A stretch of DNA of 39,778 nucleotides from Acidobacteria bacterium RIFCSPLOWO2_02_FULL_65_29 (GTDB taxonomy: Bacteria > Acidobacteriota > Vicinamibacteria > Vicinamibacterales > CAVVIG01), in assembly GCA_001767435.1 (NCBI GenBank), contig MEKT01000205.1, positions 1,051-40,828 on the forward strand, given 5' to 3'. Shown in pieces: positions 33,251 to 38,783 of the stretch. Under the pieces are notes generated by a model. It worked only from the letters and a program-made list of their open reading frames with translations. It was not told the origin of the DNA and searched no databases. Numbering within the stretch: the first letter of the stretch is position 1; each line of letters starts with the position of its first letter. The translations under genes and the position numbers were made by a program.

Positions 33251-33436
33251 TCAGCGGCTGCGAGCTCCGCCAGTCGAGACGTGGCCCAGACTCCTCGCCG
33301 AATCGGTCACTCGCCGGCGAAGCTCTGAGGCTACTCGCGGGGCGAACCACATCGCCAGGTCGGCGCCGACGAACGTGCCTGTCAAGAGTCCGATAGCGAA
33401 GCCGTAGTCGCGATGCGCCTGCGTGTGTGCGTTCAT
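33251..33436 (-). CDS. Truncated YtxH-like protein
   Basis: A 61-residue product whose first ~48 residues match the YtxH protein at 18020 (MNAHTQAHRDYGFAIGLLTG, ELRRRVTDSARSLG), followed by a foreign end (HVSTGGARSR). The foreign bases include a 24-base piece of the gene at 26057 (the RLDWRSS codons, in another frame), so this is a fusion of two unrelated fragments. The membrane segment is intact, the long helix is gone. It may be a functional membrane peptide or a pseudogene. The dyad at 33487-33502 is 51 bases upstream. Confidence 0.6.
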   Translation of the reverse strand: MNAHTQAHRDYGFAIGLLTGTFVGADLAMWFAPRVASELRRRVTDSARSLGHVSTGGARSR

Positions 33437-33486
33437 GTCGTTGAGCTCCTGTGCCAGTACCTTATGCGGGCGGGGAGAGCGACGCG

Positions 33487-33502
33487 TGTTCACAACGGCA
33501 CA
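33487..33502. promoter_or_regulatory. Putative CRP/FNR-type operator, TGTTC-N6-GCACA
   Basis: Spacer ACAACG, as at 18414-18429. It lies between the truncated YtxH gene (51 bases) and the DksA/TraR stub (49 bases), in a divergent arrangement like that at 26964. Confidence 0.5.
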
Positions 33503-33550
33503 GACGTCCGGGGCCACTTCCTCCATGGTGCGTGATGTCAGGAGACGAAC

Positions 33551-33640
33551 ATGACCAACGCCACGCGGAATGCAGGCCTGAGGCAGATGCTCAGCGAACG
33601 CCGGCGCGAGATCCGAGGCGAGGTCCAGCTGATGGCACTT
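33551..33640 (+). pseudogene. N-terminal stub of a DksA/TraR-type gene
   Basis: The ATG at 33551, with AGGAGAC 6 bases before it, encodes MTNATRNAGLRQMLSERRRE-IRGEVQLMA, matching my memory of the start of acidobacterial DksA/TraR-type zinc-finger proteins (a helical coiled coil). After about 30 codons the frame enters the flank and reverse complement of the DUF3185 copy, so the zinc-finger domain is lost. The family assignment rests on this short stretch only. Confidence 0.5.
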
Positions 33641-33662
33641 CTGAGAGTGGCAGGGCGCGACG

Positions 33663-33887
33663 CTACGCGCGCTTACGCGCGCCGGCCATCAGCAGCGCCA
33701 CGCCACCGGCCAGCGCCGCAATCCCCAGCACCGGCGGAAGAGGCAGCGTCCTCTGTCGATCCGCCGTCGCGTGCAGGGGACCGAAGTCGATGACCGTATC
33801 GCGACTCGTGTAGGTGATGCCTTGGTAGACGAGCGCCAACACACCGACCACGATGAGTACGACACCAACGATCGACATTTGTCTCAT
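33663..33887 (-). CDS. DUF3185 family small membrane protein (copy 4)
   Basis: A 74-residue protein with membrane segments VGVVLIVVGVLALVYQGITY and VLGIAALAGGVALLMAG, the loop TSRDTVIDFGPLHATADRQR and the end RKRA. It starts 8 bases after the CRP/FNR stop, so the two are certainly co-transcribed. This regulator-DUF3185 order is probably the ancestral one: copy 3 keeps only the regulator's last codons. The flank downstream matches that of the broken copy at 25846. Confidence 0.87.
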   Translation of the reverse strand: MRQMSIVGVVLIVVGVLALVYQGITYTSRDTVIDFGPLHATADRQRTLPLPPVLGIAALAGGVALLMAGARKRA

Positions 33888-33895
33888 GGGATTCC

Positions 33896-34579
33896 TCAGT
33901 CGTGCAGGACGACGCTCAGCAGTGAGCTGTTGATCTTGAGAGGGATCTCGCCGTTGTATTCGATGAAGCCCAGCCGCTTGAATTTGTTCAGAAAGAAATT
34001 GACGCGTGATCGCGTCGTGCCGACCATCTCCGCCAGCGTCTCCTGCGAGATCTTCGGGACCACACGGGCCGGCGTGGCCTGCTTCCCGTAGCGGGCCAGC
34101 AGCAACAGCGCGCGCGCCAGCCGCTTCTCGCTCGAGTTGAAGAGCTGATCGATCAAGTCCTCTTCGATCCGGATGTTGCGCGACAGCATGTGCGAGATGA
34201 ACCGGTCGGACATCGCATGCTGCTTATGCAAGAGCCGAAGCATTTTTTCTTTACCGACGACCAAGATCACGCTCGGGGTGATGGCGGTGGCGCTGCCCAT
34301 CCGGACCGGCTGGCCGGCCAAACACCCCTCGCCGAAGAAGTCGCCGGGGCCGAGCATCGCCACCACGGCTTCTCTACCGGTCTTCGACACCACCGACAAT
34401 TTGACGCCGCCCGTTTGAATGTAGAGGACATCCTCACAGGGGTCCCCCTGCGTGAAGATGGTCTCGCCTCGCCCATACTCCACGATGGTCTTCGCCACTC
34501 CCGACGAATCCAGAAACGCCTGCGCGTTGAACGCCGGGGCGGCTCGAGTCCGTCCGTTGGAGGCATTTCCAGGTTGCAT
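33896..34579 (-). CDS. CRP/FNR family transcriptional regulator (copy 2)
   Basis: A 227-residue regulator from ATG 34579; upstream in-frame codons cross the operator and are not expected to be translated. The cyclic-nucleotide-like beta roll (ETIFTQGDPCEDVLYIQTGG, GDFFGEGCLAGQPVRMG) precedes a dimer helix and a winged helix with recognition segment ETLAEMVGTTRSRVNFFLNK. Compared with copy 1, GTTRSRxN and the flanking residues are the same, predicting the same DNA target. A TGTGC-N6-GAACA dyad lies 35 bases upstream of its own start, suggesting autoregulation. There is no N-terminal Cys cluster, so it does not look like an FNR-type oxygen sensor. Confidence 0.91.
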   Translation of the reverse strand: MQPGNASNGRTRAAPAFNAQAFLDSSGVAKTIVEYGRGETIFTQGDPCEDVLYIQTGGVKLSVVSKTGREAVVAMLGPGDFFGEGCLAGQPVRMGSATAITPSVILVVGKEKMLRLLHKQHAMSDRFISHMLSRNIRIEEDLIDQLFNSSEKRLARALLLLARYGKQATPARVVPKISQETLAEMVGTTRSRVNFFLNKFKRLGFIEYNGEIPLKINSSLLSVVLHD

Positions 34580-34613
34580 GCGCTGAGCATGGCACGCGGT
34601 CTGTCCATGGAGG

Positions 34614-34629
34614 TGTGCACAACAGAACA
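34614..34629. promoter_or_regulatory. Putative autoregulatory operator, TGTGC-N6-GAACA
   Basis: Spacer ACAACA, 35 bases upstream of the second CRP/FNR gene. The surrounding bases resemble those at 26930-26985. The short distance to the start codon would suit repression by promoter overlap. Confidence 0.5.
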
Positions 34630-34787
34630 CGTGCCCGTTCACGGCACGCGGTGTGCTCAATTGAACAGCCGGGCGTTCGTCAGTCCTCTACCATACCCGT
34701 ACAGTCATGAACGCGATCACAGCGACGCGAGAAAGAAACCTTCGCGAGAGACGCCTCGGACGTCGTTTACTCGCATTGGAGGTCGCG

Positions 34788-34967
34788 ATGGACCATTCGA
34801 CAGGGCGGGCGGCGGATGACGACATTGGCAAAGGCGCGAAGGAAGATGATCGTCCTGGCCCTGAACGGTCGAGCCATCCTGGGCTGGACAACAACGGACT
34901 GCCGAACGACGCGATCGCAATCGCGCAGGATGCGCTGGGCGCGAACGAGGACAAGTCGCAGGGCTGA
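34788..34967 (+). CDS. Small acidic protein of unknown function (59 aa)
   Basis: ATG at 34788 has a GGAGG site 5-6 bases before it; an ATG at 34707 in the same frame lacks one. The product is polar and acidic (GRAADDDIGKGAKEDDRPGP) and ends GLPNDAIAIAQDALGANEDK-SQG, an ending I have seen in small unannotated acidobacterial proteins. No export signal or membrane segment. It converges with the sigma54 activator gene, 56 bases away. Confidence 0.6.
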   Translation: MDHSTGRAADDDIGKGAKEDDRPGPERSSHPGLDNNGLPNDAIAIAQDALGANEDKSQG

Positions 34968-35023
34968 CGAAGTCGCGGCCGCCCACCAAAGCAGTTGCCA
35001 CGAGAGATCTCGACGCGGGGGGT

Positions 35024-37111
35024 TCAAAACGATGGACGCGTGATCCCGAGCTTTCGCATCTTGGACTGGAGGGTCGTCCGTTTCAGGCCCAGGTCCGCGG
35101 CGGCGCCCTTGGGTCCGCCAATCAGGCCGCGTGACTTCCTCAACGCGCCGAGAATCAGCTCGCGCTCCGCGTTGCGCAACTGGCCGGTGGCCGCGCTCGG
35201 CCCGGCGGCGCTGCGCGGCGACGCCGGCTGGAGATCGGCCAGAGGGACTTTCAGCTCCGGCCCGGATGAGAGGATGACGGCGCGCTCGACGACGTTTTCC
35301 AGCTCGCGGATGTTGCCGGGCCAGAATGCGTGCTGGAGAGCCCCCATCGTCGCCGGCGGAACGGTCGTGATGCGGCGCTTCAACGGGCGCGCAAATCTGT
35401 CGAGGAAGTGGTGCACGAGCGGCGGAATATCCTCTGGGCGGTCGCGCAATGCCGGCACCTGTATGGGAAACACGTTCAGCCGATAGTAGAGATCCTGCCG
35501 AAACAATCCGTCGACGATCATCTGCTCCAGGTCGCGGTTCGTGGCGGCGATCACGCGGACGTCGACCCGCTGCGTCCGCGTGCTGCCGAGCCGCTCGAAT
35601 TCCCGCTCCTGCAGCGCGCGCAGCAGCTTCGGCTGCACTTCCGGCGGGATGTCGCCGACTTCGTCGAGAAACAGCGTGCCGCGATTGGCCAGCTCCAGGC
35701 GGCCGATCTTGGCGGTCGCCGCCCCCGTGAACGCCCCTTTCTCGTATCCGAACAACTCGCTTTCGATCAGGCTGACCGGCAGGGCCGCCACGCTCAGGCG
35801 AACGAACGTGCGCTCGCGACGCGGACTGAGGTTGTGGATGGCGCGCGCGAGCAGTTCCTTGCCGGTGCCGGTCTCTCCCCGAAGTAACACGGTGGCGTCG
35901 GTCGGCGCGACGGTCTCGATGGCCTGGAGCACGCGTTTGAGGGCCGGGCTGTCGCCGATGATTTCGCTGAAGTCGTGCTCGAGACGGATCTCGGCTTCGA
36001 GGTACTGCTTCTCCTCGGCGAGCTGATCTTTGATGCCCGTGACCTCCTGGTAGGCCAGCGCGTTCTCCACGGCGATCGCGAGCTGCGAGGAGATCTGCTG
36101 CAGCAGCTTGACCTCCTCGGGCGGGAAGGCGTCCGGATCGAGGCTCGCGACGTTCAACGTACCCACGCGGCCGCGCCGTGTGACGAGCGGCACACAGCAC
36201 ACCGACCGCGGGTCCGCGGACAACAGCGTCGGTGCGCCTGTGTGGCCGAACTGGTCGAGATCGGACTTGCGGAAGACCCTGGCGACCCCACTCTCGAACA
36301 CGACCCCGGCTGGTGACCCGTCGAGCGATAGCAGGCTGTGGGGCTCGGTGATGCCGCGGGCGTCGTTGTACGTGAGCGCCCGAAGCCTGAGCTGGCCCGA
36401 CTCCCGATCGACGAGCGCAACGCTCGCGGAGTCGTGCCTGACGACGCGTTGCAACGATTCGGAGAGCGTCTGAAGCAGATCGGGATATTCGAGCCGCGAG
36501 ACGAGCAGGTTGTTCATCTCGAGCAGGAGACGCAGCCGGTCCCGTTCGTCGCGGAGCTCCCGCTGGAGCCGCTGCGCGTCGTCGAAGTTGATGGCGTTGT
36601 CCACCGCGATGGCGACATGCGCGGCGACCTGCTCCATGAACGCGACGGCATCGGCCCCGTATTGGTCGGCATCGCGACTGCCGAAGCTGAGGACGCCGAC
36701 GCGCCGGTGCGCCGTGGTCAGCGGCAACCAGCAGGTCACCCGCGCGCCGTGTCCCCGAAGGAAATCGAGCGCCGTGCCCAGCAGTGCCTCCGTCAGCATC
36801 GGCACGACTGACGTGCGCTGCGTTTCCCACACCGACCGCGCCGGACCCCAGTCGCTCAGCAGCATCGGGACGAACGGCGCAAACGGCGTATCGGACGGCT
36901 CGAGCACGACGAGGCGCATCTCGTCGGTCGTGGCCTCATGCAGAATGAGCATCAGGTAATCGAAGGGTACGACGAGGTGCAGTTGGTCGGAGATGGCGCG
37001 GAGCAACTCGGCGACGCTCGTGTGGTGAGCGATGGCTCGCGACACGCTCAGAAGCGCTTCGTACCGTGAGAGCGCGTCGAGGCCGAGGGGCTGGGGTCGA
37101 TCTACGAGCAT
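35024..37111 (-). CDS. Sigma54-dependent activator with two GAF domains (FhlA/NorR-like)
   Basis: A 695-residue bacterial enhancer-binding protein. Two GAF domains (about residues 20-180 and 205-350), a linker helix (DQLAEEKQYLEAEIR), then the AAA+ domain: Walker A GETGTGKE (Lys418), GAFTGA at 459-464, Walker B TLFLDEVGD, and FWPGNIRELENVVERAV. A Fis-type helix-turn-helix ends the protein (AAADLGLKRTTLQSKMRKLG). The GAF pair probably senses a small ligand or redox signal. One segment normally reading VNCAALP is LSVAALP here. Its targets need a -24/-12 promoter; a candidate is at 37208-37222, next to the gene. Confidence 0.93.
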   Translation of the reverse strand: MLVDRPQPLGLDALSRYEALLSVSRAIAHHTSVAELLRAISDQLHLVVPFDYLMLILHEATTDEMRLVVLEPSDTPFAPFVPMLLSDWGPARSVWETQRTSVVPMLTEALLGTALDFLRGHGARVTCWLPLTTAHRRVGVLSFGSRDADQYGADAVAFMEQVAAHVAIAVDNAINFDDAQRLQRELRDERDRLRLLLEMNNLLVSRLEYPDLLQTLSESLQRVVRHDSASVALVDRESGQLRLRALTYNDARGITEPHSLLSLDGSPAGVVFESGVARVFRKSDLDQFGHTGAPTLLSADPRSVCCVPLVTRRGRVGTLNVASLDPDAFPPEEVKLLQQISSQLAIAVENALAYQEVTGIKDQLAEEKQYLEAEIRLEHDFSEIIGDSPALKRVLQAIETVAPTDATVLLRGETGTGKELLARAIHNLSPRRERTFVRLSVAALPVSLIESELFGYEKGAFTGAATAKIGRLELANRGTLFLDEVGDIPPEVQPKLLRALQEREFERLGSTRTQRVDVRVIAATNRDLEQMIVDGLFRQDLYYRLNVFPIQVPALRDRPEDIPPLVHHFLDRFARPLKRRITTVPPATMGALQHAFWPGNIRELENVVERAVILSSGPELKVPLADLQPASPRSAAGPSAATGQLRNAERELILGALRKSRGLIGGPKGAAADLGLKRTTLQSKMRKLGITRPSF

Positions 37112-37207
37112 GCGTCGTAAGTGAAGACTAGCATCGATGGCGGCTCGGTCAGGAACCTTCGCGCCGAGCGGTCAGTGACGCCGTCATTTGCCGACATGCG
37201 GGCTCTT

Positions 37208-37222
37208 CGGCACAGGCTAGCA
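37208..37222 (+). promoter_or_regulatory. Candidate sigma54 (-24/-12) promoter
   Basis: CGGCACAGGCTAGCA has the GG and GC dinucleotides at the sigma54 spacing (GG at 37209-37210, GC at 37220-37221) and GGCAC as in the -24 box; it departs from consensus at the first base and at one T of the -12 box. It lies 114 bases before the small gene at 37336 and downstream of the divergent activator gene. A weak match, supported mainly by context. Confidence 0.3.
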
Positions 37223-37335
37223 CGGTCTGCTTCTGCGAGCGGAGGCGTCAACTCATTCATTTCATGGCGTTTAGCTCGCGCGTGCGATCGCCGGTGTCTC
37301 TGGCGCGACCCTTGCCTTCTCAGGTCGTACCGATC

Positions 37336-37557
37336 ATGTCTGATCCGCCGAAGAAGTTGGGGCCCTTCTCGTCTGAAGCCAACGACGCGGCGGCACGGTT
37401 GGAGCGCATCACGGGCCTCTGGCAGCGGCTACAGCTCACCCGCGCCCACACCCCAAAGTACAACGCCTTGATAGACCAGATCCGCGCCGAAACAGACGCC
37501 TTCAGGAAGATCCTTGACGCGAAGAAGGGACTCGGTCCCAAGGAGTCCAAGGATTAG
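37336..37557 (+). CDS. Small soluble helical protein of unknown function (73 aa)
   Basis: The product (MSDPPKKLGPFSSEANDAAA ... YNALIDQIRAETDAFRKILD) is charged and predicted mainly helical, with no signal peptide. An in-frame ATG at 37264 would add 24 residues of low plausibility; the AGGT at 37323 gives only a weak ribosome-binding site. It precedes the AAA+ gene by 35 bases and probably shares its transcript. Function unknown. Confidence 0.55.
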   Translation: MSDPPKKLGPFSSEANDAAARLERITGLWQRLQLTRAHTPKYNALIDQIRAETDAFRKILDAKKGLGPKESKD

Positions 37558-37592
37558 GTCGGACCTTTAGAGATCGCCACAAACAAGGACTC

Positions 37593-38420
37593 ATGATGAA
37601 TCGCAGAACCTCCCTCGGGGTGTCGTCCGGAACGAACACCGATAGCGCTCAGGACATGCCGTGGGCGAGCGCCATCATGCGCACGATCGAGAATGACGTG
37701 GCGGATGCCGTCCAATCCGATGCGCGGGTCATGATCTCAGGAGAGAGTGGCGCCGGCAAGAAGTTTGTCGCCCATCTGATTCATCAACGGAGTCGCCGAG
37801 GCCCCGCCCCGTTTGTCGTCGCGCGTTGCCAGGACCTTGCGGAGTGGCTTCCCGAGTCCGGGCCTCGTTCCGAATCGACTCAGCCGTTCACGCACGGCCT
37901 CTTGAAGACGGCGGCCAACGGCACGGTCCTCATTGACGAAATCCAGAAAATCCCCATGCCGATGCAACTGCAGTTGCTGCAATTCATCGAACGCGAGACG
38001 ACAACCGGCAGCGAACTGCGACTCATGACCGCGACCGGCACCGATGTGTTCGAGCGCGTTCAGTCCAGCCAGTTTCACAATGATCTCTTCTATCGCCTCA
38101 ACGTCATCCACCTGATCATGCCAGCGCTGCGAGACCGACCCGAAGACATTCCGATCCTGTTTCGCCATTATCTGTCCCTCTACGCGAGAGCCGACGTCCC
38201 TCGGCTCTCGGCCGCGGCCTTGCAGCGGCTCGTCGCCTACCCTTGGCCAGGCAACGTCCAAGAACTGAAAGCCGTTGCCGCGGCGCTGGCCATGCAAGAT
38301 CTGCCACGGCTTGTCGAACCGGACGACCTTCCGTCCCACATCGGTCGGGAGGACGTCGATCAGCGGCTTTCACACGCTTCGCTTCGGCACCCGTGCTGCA
38401 GGGCGCCTGAGGCGTACTGA
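37593..38420 (+). CDS. AAA+ sigma54-interaction domain protein lacking GAFTGA
   Basis: A 275-residue protein; the second ATG (37596) is better spaced from the AAGGAC site and may be the true start. It keeps Walker A GESGAGKK (residues 50-57), Walker B TVLIDEIQKI (Asp115-Glu116), the NDLFYRLNVIHLIMPALRDR segment and YPWPGNVQELKAV. The stretch between Walker A and B is shortened, and the sigma54-contacting GAFTGA loop is replaced by QPFTHG. There is no DNA-binding domain after the AAA+ module; the final 25 residues are poorly structured. It may bind and hydrolyse ATP without activating sigma54, perhaps as a modulator of the activator encoded next to it, or be a decaying gene. Confidence 0.8.
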   Translation: MMNRRTSLGVSSGTNTDSAQDMPWASAIMRTIENDVADAVQSDARVMISGESGAGKKFVAHLIHQRSRRGPAPFVVARCQDLAEWLPESGPRSESTQPFTHGLLKTAANGTVLIDEIQKIPMPMQLQLLQFIERETTTGSELRLMTATGTDVFERVQSSQFHNDLFYRLNVIHLIMPALRDRPEDIPILFRHYLSLYARADVPRLSAAALQRLVAYPWPGNVQELKAVAAALAMQDLPRLVEPDDLPSHIGREDVDQRLSHASLRHPCCRAPEAY

Positions 38421-38620
38421 GACGTTGTCGTATTAGCGGCCGCTCGTCGCCCGCGCACGCCGGCTGACACGGTAAGCGGCTGGACACGGTTCCTGTGCGG
38501 AGCCGCGCTGCTTGCTGCGATACAGATCGCCGTCGCCGGCCCCGTGCACCTTCTCGCCGTCCACGCCGGCATCGCTCCCCTGGCTCGCGATATTCGCGCC
38601 TGGGCGCTTCTCGGACCGGG
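38421..38620. other. Non-coding stretch with no clear gene
   Basis: One forward frame (LLAAIQIAVAGPVHLLAVHA) looks weakly like a membrane protein end, but has no start, no ribosome-binding site and runs into the DUF3494 remnant, so I do not call a gene. No promoter, repeat or terminator was recognised. With the remnant and 38691-38783 it forms a 363-base stretch without an intact gene. Confidence 0.4.
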
Positions 38621-38667
38621 CCGATTAACTGGCAGGCGGTGACAGTGCTGTTTGTCAATGCCAACGT
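38621..38667 (-). pseudogene. Remnant of an ice-binding (DUF3494) gene
   Basis: These 47 bases match 27853-27899 with about four differences. The reverse strand reads LALTNSTVTACQL, the end of the DUF3494 domain (LTLTNSTVTACQL in the intact protein). No other part of the domain is recognisable in 38421-38783. The following bases 38668-38783 are unassigned. Confidence 0.75.
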
Positions 38668-38783
38668 GCAATTGTCTGCCACGCAGCTGAGCCGCGCGGT
38701 GCTTCGCGCGGGCCCTGTCTTACCGAACAGCGTTTACTCCCTGCGTGGCGAAGACGTGTGCGCGCTGGTGCACCCCGGCGCGG

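Noticed and set aside
31611-33407. 598-codon forward frame opposite the M48 protease gene
   Set aside because: Antisense shadow, low-complexity Arg/Ala composition; it also spans several gene boundaries.
12872-34629. A transposon or integrative element carrying the duplicated blocks
   Set aside because: No transposase, integrase, terminal inverted repeats or tRNA attachment site is visible; the pattern fits segmental duplication with decay.
34767-36830. 687-codon reverse frame overlapping the sigma54 activator gene
   Set aside because: Arg/Pro/Ala-rich shadow of the activator in another frame; the activator has complete GAF, AAA+ and Fis motifs.
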